Shown here: piece by piece, positions 1-7,716 of the stretch
How the letters are laid out: each line of letters starts with the position of its first letter
Position numbering within the stretch: the stretch's first letter is position 1
Source: G963663315 sp965231905
GTDB taxonomy: Bacteria; Pseudomonadota; Gammaproteobacteria; Arenicellales; Poriferihabitantaceae
Assembly (NCBI GenBank): GCA_965231905.1
Contig: CBDDOO010000001.1
Location: 806,001 to 870,000 of the forward strand
Direction of reading: 5' to 3'
DNA length: 64,000 nt
Program-made: the position numbers and the translations under genes
The notes under the pieces: model-generated
The model's database searches: none
What the model was told of the DNA's origin: nothing
Seen by the model: the letters and a program-made list of their open reading frames with translations, nothing else

Positions 1-1
1 A

Positions 2-613
2 CTCGGCGTTATGTTGATGGGCGATGTGCTGTTTCATCTGATTTGCGACAATCGCAAGGGATTGGCCATTCATGCAGGAATGGTTTCTGATGATAATGGC
101 AGCACTTTGATTCCCGGAGTCAGCGGCTCGGGGAAAACTTCGGTGACGACCTGGCTGGTGACGTGCGGTATGCGCTATCACACCGATGAACTGGTGACCA
201 TCAACCTTGCGACCGGCGCCGCGAAGGCGTTTACCCGGCCGCTCAATGTTAAAACCTGTGGTGTGTCAGCGATTCAGTCAATCGTTGATCTTGACGCGGT
301 CCGGGATCAACTCAGAATTTCCCGGGAGGTAACCATGATCCCCCACCGATTGGTGAATCCGGATTTCAAGGCTGATTTCCCGGGTATCAGCCGTATTATT
401 TTCCCCAGTTACATCGGCGATTCCGCCCCGGAACTGATCAAATTGACCGGAGCGGAAGCGGGGCTTGAACTGATGCGAAGCAATGTGATCGCCAGAAACC
501 TGCCCGCGCACGGGTTTAATGAGATTACCAGGCTGGTCAGGAACATCCCGGCCTACCGTGTCCACTACCGGCATTACAACGATTTGCCCGCGCTGATTGA
601 GCAAATCCATTAA
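2..613 (+). CDS. HprK-like serine kinase, 5' end outside window
   Basis: The protein resembles the C-terminal kinase domain of HPr kinase/phosphorylase relatives. A P-loop GVSGSGKTS lies about 36-44 residues after the first visible ATG at position 11. It is followed by the HprK-type stretch YHTDELV, which carries acidic residues suited to metal binding. The frame stays open from the ATG back to the window edge, so the gene probably starts outside and this is a C-terminal part. HprK relatives that occur with a PqqD-like protein and a nucleotidyltransferase are thought to act in peptide-modification cassettes rather than in sugar control. The nucleotidyltransferase gene downstream fits that. 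No PqqD gene is visible here, and the substrate is unknown. The kinase family call is fairly secure; the cassette role is inference. Confidence 0.72.
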   Translation, partial: LGVMLMGDVLFHLICDNRKGLAIHAGMVSDDNGSTLIPGVSGSGKTSVTTWLVTCGMRYHTDELVTINLATGAAKAFTRPLNVKTCGVSAIQSIVDLDAVRDQLRISREVTMIPHRLVNPDFKADFPGISRIIFPSYIGDSAPELIKLTGAEAGLELMRSNVIARNLPAHGFNEITRLVRNIPAYRVHYRHYNDLPALIEQIH

Positions 614-675
614 CCCGCCCATCTTCGAGGCGATGTGAATGATGGAAGCGGATTCTCTCCAGACAGGCACAGTGA

Positions 676-733
676 TCCCCGATCAAAGCCTGCCCTCGAC
701 CGGATCGGGGGCCGGGGACAGGCTCTGTCCCTA
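676..733. repeat. Dispersed intergenic repeat R1, copy 1
   Basis: This noncoding stretch between two genes carries a GC-rich motif with the core CTGCCCTCGACCGGATCGGG followed by a GGGGACAGGCTCTGTCCC palindrome. Related, diverged copies lie at 6943-6981 (inverted), 8437-8520 (direct) and 9801-9840 (inverted). All are intergenic or at gene ends. The copies are too diverged to be recent, and no coding capacity is seen. The function is unknown. Confidence 0.6.
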
Positions 734-765
734 CGGTAGTAGTATGCCTGAAGCGACGCACGAGG

Positions 766-1893
766 ATGAATGACCATACCAATTTGTTGCGACTCTGCTG
801 CCGACTGGATCTTGACCCGCCGGTCAGACAGCGATTCAGGCAATCGGCTCTTGAAATCCGGGACTGGGATGCCTTGATCCGATGCGCCGAATCCCACGCG
901 CTCAGCAATCTGCTGTATACCCACCTGTTGTCCTGTGATATTGCGATTCCGGATCAGCCCGGCATCCTGTTCAAGGCGCTCACGGCAAAACATCAGCGCG
1001 TAAATCGTGAACGCTCCAACGCATTACATCAAATTCTGGACAAGTTTGCACAAAACCGGATCGAAACCGTACTGTTGAAAGGAATGGCATTGATCAACTG
1101 TCTGTATTCGAACCAGTATCAACGTCCGATGGGGGATATCGACCTCCTGGTTCCGGCATCGAAAGCTGTTTTGGCGCAACAGTCATTGCGGGAGATCGGG
1201 TATAGCGCAGGAGACCGCAAGCAAGGCCATCGGTATGACCATCATCATCTGCCTATAGCGTCCCGTATCAGCAATGGCATGGTCATTCAGGTCGAGATTC
1301 ACCGCGACACCCTGTCTGGCGATGTAACCGAAAGTATGTCGTTTGACGATGTAATCAAAGACGCAAACCCGATCACGGTGAATGGCAGGTCGTGTTTTAC
1401 CTTAGGGCACCACGACATGCTGAAACATCTGTGCCATCATACCTTCGAGCCATGCGACCAGATAAAGCTGGGGGCGGTTGCGGATATTTACGGCTATGCC
1501 ACACGATATTTCGATCAGATAGACTGGTCCTTGCTGAAGGCAAAACAACCTCATACCATCAACACCCTGCGATGCCTGCATTTTCTGTCTCCGTTGCCGG
1601 TGATGTTGTCCGAGCGCCTGAGTGCACCAAAGGTCCGCGCTCCGACTGGTGTTGGTTATGTATTCCCGGCGTTATCGAATATGGATAGCATGCCTGACTC
1701 GTTAGCCGAAAAAATCGGCAGGCTAGTGGCGTATTCTTTTTGTTCAGACTGGGGGCTTCATATTTATTATGCCGTACCCCCGGAACGTAGTCTGACCCTG
1801 GTCCGGTTGATCCGACACCCGGCAAGGATGCTTTACTGGATTACCCGGCGCTTATGGGCCGGCTTCCGGAGTCTTTGTCAACAAATGCGTTGA
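766..1893 (+). CDS. Nucleotidyltransferase family protein (PF14907-like)
   Basis: This 375-residue protein has the hallmark LLKGMALINCLY...RPMGDIDLLV segment around residues 104-128. The DID supplies the paired aspartates of the nucleotidyltransferase fold, and the GMAL motif is typical of the uncharacterised NTP_transf_5 family. A histidine-rich stretch (HHDMLKHLCHH) lies near residues 213-223. In other genomes this family accompanies HprK-like kinases and PqqD-like proteins in clusters of unknown product. The partial kinase gene 150 bp upstream on the same strand agrees with that, though an R1 repeat lies between them. The transferred group and target are unknown. A role in DNA repair or tRNA processing is not supported. 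Confidence 0.75.
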   Translation: MNDHTNLLRLCCRLDLDPPVRQRFRQSALEIRDWDALIRCAESHALSNLLYTHLLSCDIAIPDQPGILFKALTAKHQRVNRERSNALHQILDKFAQNRIETVLLKGMALINCLYSNQYQRPMGDIDLLVPASKAVLAQQSLREIGYSAGDRKQGHRYDHHHLPIASRISNGMVIQVEIHRDTLSGDVTESMSFDDVIKDANPITVNGRSCFTLGHHDMLKHLCHHTFEPCDQIKLGAVADIYGYATRYFDQIDWSLLKAKQPHTINTLRCLHFLSPLPVMLSERLSAPKVRAPTGVGYVFPALSNMDSMPDSLAEKIGRLVAYSFCSDWGLHIYYAVPPERSLTLVRLIRHPARMLYWITRRLWAGFRSLCQQMR

Positions 1894-2033
1894 CAACTAC
1901 TGGATAAGATCACGAGATCTGACCCTCATCGCAGGGGCAACCCCCGTGGTAGTCCGATTCCCAATCGCATTTTAATTATGGTCTGGTTTGATGCCAGGTA
2001 AATATCCACCACCAGTAGTCTGTCGGATGGATG

Positions 2034-2816
2034 TCAGGAGGATGCCGGATCGTCAAAAATCAATATCAGGTGTTGCAGGAAGTCAGCTACACTGTTCGGG
2101 TCCGAGGATAACTCGACCCATTCGAACTCGCTGGCTTTTCTCTGGCTTACGCCTCTGGCCTCTTTCCTGGCGCTGGATCTGTGGGCGACATGCAGGTATG
2201 ACTGGTCAGCAGAAATTCTCTCGAATCGGATCCGGTATTTATCCAGCTTCGTATTGCGCTTGGTCAGCGAGGTCAGTATATCCTTGGATATTCTGGCGAT
2301 ATAGGATGCGTCCGGATCCTCTGCCTGCGGCTTCTCGATCCATTCGGTTTCCATCGTGCCTGCTTCGGGATTGTATTCAACCAGATTGACGTTGCTCAAG
2401 GCCCAGAACCGGGTCACTGTTTCCCAGGCAGACTCTACATTGGTATCGACTTCCAGGCCGTACATGTCGTCCTTTTTGACGATTCTCGCGCCGACTATTT
2501 CCGGGAGTACCCTGATTTTGTTCTGTTTGCTTTCCTCCAGATTGTCGAGCACAGTCTGGTTGGTGGTGGTGACCAGATCAGGCGGAATCTCGAGCGATAC
2601 CGTGGTCGCCGGCTTGTACAGTTTCGCTTTGGCTTTCCTGGTTTTTGCTTTCAGTGGCCTATGCGTTGCATCCGGGTCCAGCTTCTTGAGGTCTTCAGGG
2701 CCGCTCCGGGTTCCTCCGTTTTTTGACTCGAACAAGGATGATCCGCAACCGGAGATGAGCAGAAGCAGAGTGAGCGTTGTAGCGGTCGCAATCGACCTGA
2801 TAACAGGTAAGTGCAC
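2034..2816 (-). CDS. bamC: Outer membrane assembly lipoprotein BamC
   Basis: BamC (NlpB/DapX) is a lipoprotein of the BAM complex, which folds beta-barrels into the outer membrane. The chosen GTG start gives a compact lipoprotein signal (VHLPVIRSIATATTLTLLLLISGC), with the lipobox ISGC supplying the acylated cysteine. An in-frame ATG at 2864 and a longer frame to 2906 would put an unlikely extension in front. The first part after the cysteine is charged and probably unstructured. It is followed by the IPPDL motif that contacts BamD in characterised BamC, then two helix-grip segments (VESAWETVTRFWAL...). In many relatives bamC follows dapA, but here it stands alone and convergent with the nucleotidyltransferase. 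It lies upstream of a porin gene, which is a client of the complex. Confidence 0.85.
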   Translation of the reverse strand: MHLPVIRSIATATTLTLLLLISGCGSSLFESKNGGTRSGPEDLKKLDPDATHRPLKAKTRKAKAKLYKPATTVSLEIPPDLVTTTNQTVLDNLEESKQNKIRVLPEIVGARIVKKDDMYGLEVDTNVESAWETVTRFWALSNVNLVEYNPEAGTMETEWIEKPQAEDPDASYIARISKDILTSLTKRNTKLDKYRIRFERISADQSYLHVAHRSSARKEARGVSQRKASEFEWVELSSDPNSVADFLQHLILIFDDPASS

Positions 2817-2910
2817 TTTTGATGACCAAAAAATTAGGTGAAATCGAAGACGCAAGGCTACCATACAATGCGAGAAAAGTGTTACATCGTCCACAAGCGG
2901 AGCCACCGCC

Positions 2911-2970
2911 CTCTGGTTCCTTCATACCTCCGGGAATTATCGACAACTATAATTTTCAAGAGGTAAAAAA
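2911..2970 (+). promoter_or_regulatory. Porin upstream module, copy at first porin
   Basis: The 60 bp before the first porin are almost identical to 14577-14635 before the third porin. They contain TATAAT about 22 bp before the ATG, then AAGAGGT as a ribosome site. No good -35 hexamer is seen. The middle porin (10595-11629) keeps only the part from TATAAT to the ATG. The match runs into the coding sequence for the signal peptide, so the promoter and signal peptide have been copied together. Confidence 0.6.
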
Positions 2971-3978
2971 ATGAAGAAAACACTCATTGCAACGGCTGTG
3001 TCTGTTGCACTCGGAGTACCAGTTGCGGCCCAGTCGGATGTGACAGTGTATGGGTTTGTTCATAACATGATCGAGGTCAAAAGTGAAGACGGTAAGGACA
3101 GCACCACTGATATGTCAACACGAGGTTCCCGATTCGGTTTCAAGGCCAGTTCCGACTTGGGGAATGGTTTAACCGCCGCTCTTCACCAGGAATTTGGTGT
3201 CGCAACCGATAAGAATGCTTCAGGGTTCAACACTCGAATTGGTAAAGTCGGTGTTTCGGGTGGTTTCGGCAGCATCAATGTTGGTCGACAGTGGAGTACT
3301 CTCTATAACACTGTAGGCGTGTACATGGATCCTACTTCTACTGTCGCCATTGGCGGATATGGTGGTCATTACATCACCAACAACACCATTCAGTATGCCA
3401 ATTCATTCGGTCCGGTTTCTCTTTCACTGGATGCTCGTGTTGATGATTCGAAGGATAAAGGAGGAGCAGAAAAACCCGCCGGTTCGACTCCTACGATACC
3501 GGATGGAGTGTCGGACGAAGGGGGTGATGGGTATGCTGTCGGTGTAAGTGTCGCTGCAACTCCAAATATTACCCTTGCGGCTGCGACGGATAACACGAGT
3601 GGATTTGGTCGCGCTGGCAATATCACGAAGACCGGTCTCGCGGCCCGGGTTGATATAGGGAATTACTACGCTTCGTATGCCATGCACGATAAACAAAGGG
3701 ATGCTGCTGGTGGTTATAAAGCCATAGACACAGACTATTCCGTATTTCTGGTAGGCGGCAGCTTCGGCAATACAAACGCTTTCATCGGTTTGGGCAACAC
3801 GGATGATAACACCAAAAGTGGTAGTGGTAAGGAGTCAGACACGGTTACGGTACACGTCGACCATACTCTGATGGGCGGTCTCAAGCTGCTGTATGAAGGC
3901 CGGTCTACAGATGGAAACATGGATGGTGATGAGGGCGACAAGTCCCGGCATGTATTGGGGCTGAAACTCGCTTTCTGA
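2971..3978 (+). CDS. Gram-negative porin (porin C)
   Basis: This is a general diffusion porin of the Porin_4 type, 335 residues, in the usual range for a 16-strand barrel. The signal peptide MKKTLIATAVSVALGVPVAAQS is followed by the mature start DVTVYGFVH. Barrel-type alternation runs to a terminal phenylalanine (LGLKLAF), the signal recognised by the BAM complex. The motif RGSRFGFKASSDLGNGL is the conserved strand 2-3 region. It shares signal peptide, promoter and framework with the two porins at 10595-11629 and 14636-15565, but its surface loops differ strongly. A strong GAGGT ribosome site and a rho-independent terminator frame it as a single-gene transcript. Confidence 0.9.
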   Translation: MKKTLIATAVSVALGVPVAAQSDVTVYGFVHNMIEVKSEDGKDSTTDMSTRGSRFGFKASSDLGNGLTAALHQEFGVATDKNASGFNTRIGKVGVSGGFGSINVGRQWSTLYNTVGVYMDPTSTVAIGGYGGHYITNNTIQYANSFGPVSLSLDARVDDSKDKGGAEKPAGSTPTIPDGVSDEGGDGYAVGVSVAATPNITLAAATDNTSGFGRAGNITKTGLAARVDIGNYYASYAMHDKQRDAAGGYKAIDTDYSVFLVGGSFGNTNAFIGLGNTDDNTKSGSGKESDTVTVHVDHTLMGGLKLLYEGRSTDGNMDGDEGDKSRHVLGLKLAF

Positions 3979-4000
3979 TAAAACTGAGGCAAGCCAATCA

Positions 4001-4034
4001 AGCGGGGCTGTCGTGATGACAGTCCCGCTTTTTT
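4001..4034 (+). terminator. Rho-independent terminator after porin C
   Basis: AGCGGGGCTGTC pairs with GACAGTCCCGCT (one G-T pair) around a five-base loop and is followed by a run of Ts. It lies 22 bp after the porin stop codon. Confidence 0.8.
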
Positions 4035-4050
4035 ATGGGTAGGAGCCGGA

Positions 4051-4113
4051 ATGTCTAAATCCCTGCAAACACTCTTTACCCAATCGGTAACCTGTTTACA
4101 GGCGGGTGACATC
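4051..4113 (+). pseudogene. Severed 5' end of the TPR-sulfotransferase gene
   Basis: An ATG with a good GGAG ribosome site opens a frame whose first 21 residues (MSKSLQTLFTQSVTCLQAGD) match the N-terminus of the TPR-sulfotransferase at 4838. At DNA level 4060-4113 matches 4856-4909 over 54 bp with three differences. After 4113 the frame runs into unrelated sequence and stops at 4251. This is most simply the original start of the gene, now cut off from its body by the toxin-antitoxin module that follows. Confidence 0.75.
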
Positions 4114-4267
4114 ACTCAGGAGTGTAAGAATTTCATGTCATTTTTCTCCATTTGGTCACCCAATCCTGTGTGTCGAATGACCGGGCTAATCGTTTTCTTG
4201 ACAGAATCAGGAATACATCTTATATATAAGAACATATCTTATTGTTGGTAATGCAGGCAGGTGAGCG

Positions 4268-4528
4268 ATGGCACAAACAAAGACACAGACATTCAGCCTT
4301 GGCGGCTATTGGAATAATTTCATCGAGGCCCATGTCAGGCAAGGTCGCTATGCCTCCGCCAGTGAACTGGTGAGAGATGGTTTGCGACTATTGGAAGAAA
4401 AAGAGGCGGATTCGAAACTCGAAGCGTTACGCGCTGCCCTGATTGAAGGTGAGGAAAGCGGGGACGCAGGCTTGCTGGATATGCAAGCGATAAGACAGGA
4501 AGCCAAAAAGGAAGTGGGCTTGTTATAG
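4268..4528 (+). CDS. parD: ParD-family antitoxin
   Basis: This 86-residue protein is of the CC2985/ParD type. It has an N-terminal ribbon-helix-helix region (TFSLGGYWNNFIEAHVRQGRYASASELVRDGL, residues 9-40) and a charged toxin-binding tail with the family stretch ALIEGEESG. It should bind and neutralise the ParE toxin encoded 3 bp downstream and repress its own promoter. The AT-rich 4200-4260 region upstream is the likely promoter. The module interrupts a TPR-sulfotransferase gene. A second, related ParDE pair lies at 59722-60259. Confidence 0.88.
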   Translation: MAQTKTQTFSLGGYWNNFIEAHVRQGRYASASELVRDGLRLLEEKEADSKLEALRAALIEGEESGDAGLLDMQAIRQEAKKEVGLL

Positions 4529-4531
4529 CGA

Positions 4532-4822
4532 ATGTACCGGATTCACCATCAGGCAAAAGCACGTACAGACCTTAAAAATATCTGGCAATACTCCTGTGAA
4601 AATTATGGCGTAAAGCAAGCAGACATTTACTATGACGGTCTGGTTGCAGGGATGGAAGCCATACAGGATAACCCACATATAGGCGTTCCTTGTGACTATA
4701 TTCGATCAGGATATCGGCAATATAAAATCAATGAACATCATATTTTCTATCGCTTGTCGAAGCAGAAAATTCATATTGTCAGAGTTTTGCATGAAGCCAT
4801 GCAAGCAACCCGGCATATGTGA
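4532..4822 (+). CDS. parE: ParE-family toxin
   Basis: This 96-residue RelE/ParE-superfamily toxin has the typical opening YRIHHQAKARTDLKNIWQYS. It ends with the core HIFYRLSKQKIHIVRVLHEAMQ, and the closing arginine/histidine-rich strand is characteristic. ParE toxins of this branch usually act on DNA gyrase, whereas RelE cleaves mRNA; sequence alone does not decide which applies here. It is cotranscribed with the antitoxin gene with a 3 bp gap. The stop codon lies 15 bp before the TTG start of the TPR-sulfotransferase gene, so toxin transcription may now drive that gene. Confidence 0.88.
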   Translation: MYRIHHQAKARTDLKNIWQYSCENYGVKQADIYYDGLVAGMEAIQDNPHIGVPCDYIRSGYRQYKINEHHIFYRLSKQKIHIVRVLHEAMQATRHM

Positions 4823-4837
4823 CGAAGCGCCGCGACA

Positions 4838-6856
4838 TTGAGTTCTTCAGCCAGCTCCCTGCAAGCACTTTTCACCCAATCGGTAACCTGTTTACAGGCG
4901 GGTGACATCGTTTCGGCCAAAAAAGGATTGATCCGGCTGACCAGGAAGCTCCCGGACAGCGCCGCCGTCTGGTACAACTTAGGGTTGTGTTATCAACATC
5001 AGAACCAGCATGGCAAAGCGGTTACGGCTTATCTGAAATCACTCGGAATCAACCCGAGCCAGACGGAGGCTACTGTCAATATTGGCATTTCGTATCTGCA
5101 ACTGAACCAGGTGGAAAAGGCTGAACACATGGTCCGCAAATCCCTTGACCTGAATCCGCGTCACGCCAGAGGCTTGAGTACACTGGGCACGATTTTAGCC
5201 AGACAAGACAAACCGGATGAGGCCAGGGCTAGTTTCAACAAAAGCATCGAGAGCCAGCCCGACAACCGGGATGCCAGATTCAATCTGGCAAACCTTCAAT
5301 TCAAGGAAGGAGACTATACCGAAGCGCTGTCCATGATTGACTCATGTCTGGCCTCTTGGTCCGATGACCAGGAAGCCTTGATTCTCAAAGCCAGTGTTCT
5401 GATAGAACAAAAGGATTATAAACCGGCCTCCCATCTCGTTGCGGTTCTGGAAATGGGAGCCCCCGATACCGAACCGGTCATGCGCCTGGGCCTTACTTAT
5501 CGGGAAGCCATACGGGATGATTTCGGCGCAATCTCGATGGCGCAAAAACTACTCAAACAGTTCCCGAAGGAAGGGAAATTGTGGAATTCACTGGCGATGA
5601 CTTGGTTCAGGTTGGGTGGTGTCCAAAAATCCAGGACGTATTGCGAGAAAGCGGTAGCGTTGGACCCGAAAAACCCGGAGTTTGCAAACAATCTGGGGCT
5701 CATCCATTCGTCGCTGGGTGATCGGGAAAAGGCTGAAATTTTCTACAGGAAGGTCCTTCAATTGGACCCGTCGCATGGCGAAACTTACCGCCATTTGGCG
5801 GCGAAGAGACGATTCCAGTCAATTGATGACCCGGACGCACAGCAGGTCATTTCCATGTGGGAGCGCCCGGCGCTGGATGATTCTGCGAGAATCAGCGTGG
5901 CTTTCGCGCTCGGCAAGATTTACGATGACTGCGGTCAATATGATGATGCGTTCAAAGTGTACCGGGTCGGAAACGATCTCAAGTTCCGGGAATCAGGAAG
6001 GAGTCTGGATACCTGGCTTGAGCGCATGGACCGCATTTTGAAGGCGCTGAATTCTCCTCCCCTCATTACCAGTCAGCGCAATGATTCTCCACAGCCGATT
6101 TTCATTCTGGGCATGCCGAGAAGCGGCACCACCCTGGTCGAACAAATTATTTCCCGACATTCGCGGGTACAGGGGTGCGGGGAATTACACGGTATGGAAC
6201 AGGCGATCAGACGTCTGGAAAATCCCCCGAATGCGATGCGTATGTACCCGGATGACTTTCAGCATGTCAGTCAAGGCGAGCTTGAAATTGAGGCCGAGGA
6301 ATATCTGGCGTGGGTAAAGCGACTGCATGATGTCAAATCTGAATACCTGACCGACAAGATGCCCTATAACTTCTCCCATATCTGGCTGATCAAGGCGATG
6401 TTCCCCGATTCCGCCATCGTACATTGTCAACGCCACCCGCTGGATGTGATCCTGTCCAATTATTTTCAACTGTATGGGTCGGATGTCGGGTTTGCATACA
6501 ATCTTGAATCACTGACCCAATACTACCTCCGGTATCATCGCTTGATGATCCAGTGGAGAGCGATGTTTGGCATGCAAATTTACAATGTGGCTTATGAAAA
6601 CCTGGTCTCGGATGTGGAAAACCAGACCCGCCAACTGATAGATGCGGTCAATCTGCCATGGGAGGACCGCTGTCTGGATCAGGGTGGGTCGGATACAGTA
6701 GTAAGAACAGCCAGTATCTGGCAAGTCCGGCAGGGTATCTACACCCGCTCGAAAGAACGCTGGAAAAATTATCAGGCGCATTTGCAACCCTGTATTGCCA
6801 TCCTGGCGCGGGCCGGCATCCTGGATGATGCCGGGAAATGGCTCGAACGCGCCTGA
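4838..6856 (+). CDS. TPR-repeat sulfotransferase
   Basis: This large protein of 672 residues has tetratricopeptide repeats over about residues 10-340 (for example AAVWYNLGLCYQHQNQHGKAVTA) and a C-terminal sulfotransferase domain. The PAPS 5'-phosphosulfate loop FILGMPRSGTTLVEQI is near residue 422. The 3'-phosphate motif IVHCQRHPLDVILSNYF is near residue 526. It should transfer sulfate from PAPS, perhaps to a peptide or saccharide held by the repeats. The start is a TTG: the gene has lost its original ATG region to the ParDE insertion, and a severed copy of that start remains at 4051-4113. No strong ribosome site precedes the TTG. Such proteins are frequent near HprK-like kinase cassettes, but the link to the genes at 1-1.9 kb is inference. 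Confidence 0.85.
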   Translation: MSSSASSLQALFTQSVTCLQAGDIVSAKKGLIRLTRKLPDSAAVWYNLGLCYQHQNQHGKAVTAYLKSLGINPSQTEATVNIGISYLQLNQVEKAEHMVRKSLDLNPRHARGLSTLGTILARQDKPDEARASFNKSIESQPDNRDARFNLANLQFKEGDYTEALSMIDSCLASWSDDQEALILKASVLIEQKDYKPASHLVAVLEMGAPDTEPVMRLGLTYREAIRDDFGAISMAQKLLKQFPKEGKLWNSLAMTWFRLGGVQKSRTYCEKAVALDPKNPEFANNLGLIHSSLGDREKAEIFYRKVLQLDPSHGETYRHLAAKRRFQSIDDPDAQQVISMWERPALDDSARISVAFALGKIYDDCGQYDDAFKVYRVGNDLKFRESGRSLDTWLERMDRILKALNSPPLITSQRNDSPQPIFILGMPRSGTTLVEQIISRHSRVQGCGELHGMEQAIRRLENPPNAMRMYPDDFQHVSQGELEIEAEEYLAWVKRLHDVKSEYLTDKMPYNFSHIWLIKAMFPDSAIVHCQRHPLDVILSNYFQLYGSDVGFAYNLESLTQYYLRYHRLMIQWRAMFGMQIYNVAYENLVSDVENQTRQLIDAVNLPWEDRCLDQGGSDTVVRTASIWQVRQGIYTRSKERWKNYQAHLQPCIAILARAGILDDAGKWLERA

Positions 6857-6876
6857 TTCGTATTCTGCGATATTCT
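6839..6876 (+). repeat. 3' end of sulfotransferase gene, perfect inverted copy at 9693-9730
   Basis: The last 18 bp of the sulfotransferase gene plus the following 20 bp recur exactly, as reverse complement, at 9693-9730. The pair of 38-bp inverted repeats bounds a 2.8 kb segment that holds an AbiEii-like gene, its partner and a tyrosine recombinase gene. The copy at 9693 has no surrounding sulfotransferase gene. Confidence 0.8.
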
Positions 6877-6878
6877 TT

Positions 6879-6912
6879 AAACCGGGTTGCGTGTAAGCGC
6901 AACCCGGTTTTT
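6879..6912 (+). terminator. Rho-independent terminator after sulfotransferase gene
   Basis: AACCGGGTTGCG pairs with CGCAACCCGGTT around a short loop and is followed by Ts. The same terminator core appears in variants at 9732-9769, 10533-10570 and 15591-15628, so it is part of a copied module in this region. Confidence 0.85.
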
Positions 6913-6920
6913 CGTGATGC

Positions 6921-7173
6921 CCCGTAAAGCGTAGAGTCTGCCTCGGCCCCCGATCAGGTCGAGGGCAGGCATTGATCAAGCAGGCGGGTCACCGGCCCCG
7001 CCCACCCCGTGTTCAGGAGAAGACCTGTGGCTGGAAGTTCTCCTGATTGACGATGCTGGCGCTGCTGCCGGTGGCCCGGATGACGAACAAACCCTGTTTC
7101 TCAGCATAGAGCGCCGACTCCTCATCGGCTCTCAACCAGGCAACCGCCCCATAAATGGTATTTTCTCGATAAC
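6921..7173. repeat. 250-bp direct repeat, copy 1
   Basis: This stretch matches 9778-10031. It includes an R1 repeat (6943-6981) and 161 bp (7013-7173, three mismatches) equal to the 3' end of the PD-(D/E)XK gene at 9871. The match stops sharply after 7173. Together with 6857-7188 it accounts for the gene-free gap here. Confidence 0.8.
7013..7173 (-). pseudogene. 3' fragment of PD-(D/E)XK (DUF3782-like) gene
   Basis: This is a copy of the last 53 codons (ending in QENFQPQVFS and a stop) of the gene at 9871-10437, with three base differences. The catalytic region is absent and the sequence before it is unrelated, so it is a truncated relic. Confidence 0.82.
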
Positions 7174-7188
7174 TTTGCCCAATTTTCC

Positions 7189-7665
7189 TTATGTCGTTTG
7201 GGGCAGGTTCCAGCCCTTTCGATTATGACGTTGAATCATCTGTTCCCGTGTGTTCTTTGCCAACATGCGAAAATCCAGCCGGTGGGCGTTATCCGGCCAC
7301 TCCCTGACTGGATCATCCATTGAGATGCGTCCCAGCAATATGGAGAATTGAACGTAATTGTATTTTGCCAACACGCCCGGGCGGGCGTCATCCAATGATT
7401 TTCTCCACAATTCCAATGACACATCCCGCCAGGTAAATCGCAAATCCTCCAATGACGCATAATCCATCACATGCCAAAGATAGCAGGATGAGTTGCGTAA
7501 TACGGTCCACGGCGGTCCGTTCCACCAGACATACCCGGCGATGGTCCAGCGCCGGGGTGTTTTCGCTAACGGGGTTCGTATCCTGGGGATAGGAGTACCC
7601 CTGAAACGGGTTAATTCCGGGTGTGGGTCATACCCCAATTCCTGTATGTCATAGTCTGTTTTCAT
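7189..7665 (-). CDS. Hypothetical protein in operon with AbiEii-like gene
   Basis: This 158-residue protein belongs to no family I can recognise. It is soluble, rich in tryptophan and arginine (RRWTIAGYVWWNGPPW; FTWRDVSLELWRKSLDD) and has no signal peptide. A good AAGGAAG ribosome site stands before the ATG. It lies 51 bp downstream of the AbiEii-like gene on the same strand, so it is probably cotranscribed. Its position does not match AbiEi, which normally comes first and carries a winged helix, and no winged-helix signature is seen. A role as antitoxin or partner is only inference from position. Confidence 0.6.
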   Translation of the reverse strand: MKTDYDIQELGYDPHPELTRFRGTPIPRIRTPLAKTPRRWTIAGYVWWNGPPWTVLRNSSCYLWHVMDYASLEDLRFTWRDVSLELWRKSLDDARPGVLAKYNYVQFSILLGRISMDDPVREWPDNAHRLDFRMLAKNTREQMIQRHNRKGWNLPQTT

Positions 7666-7716
7666 GGCTTCCTTGTATTCGGCTTCGGCCGGGGAGCGGG
7701 AATCCTGATATCGCTA

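Noticed and set aside
1988..2389. 133-codon frame on the plus strand
   Set aside because: It is antisense to the bamC end and has a composition typical of a shadow frame.
7189..7665. AbiEi antitoxin
   Set aside because: The gene is downstream, not upstream, of the AbiEii-like gene and shows no winged-helix motif.
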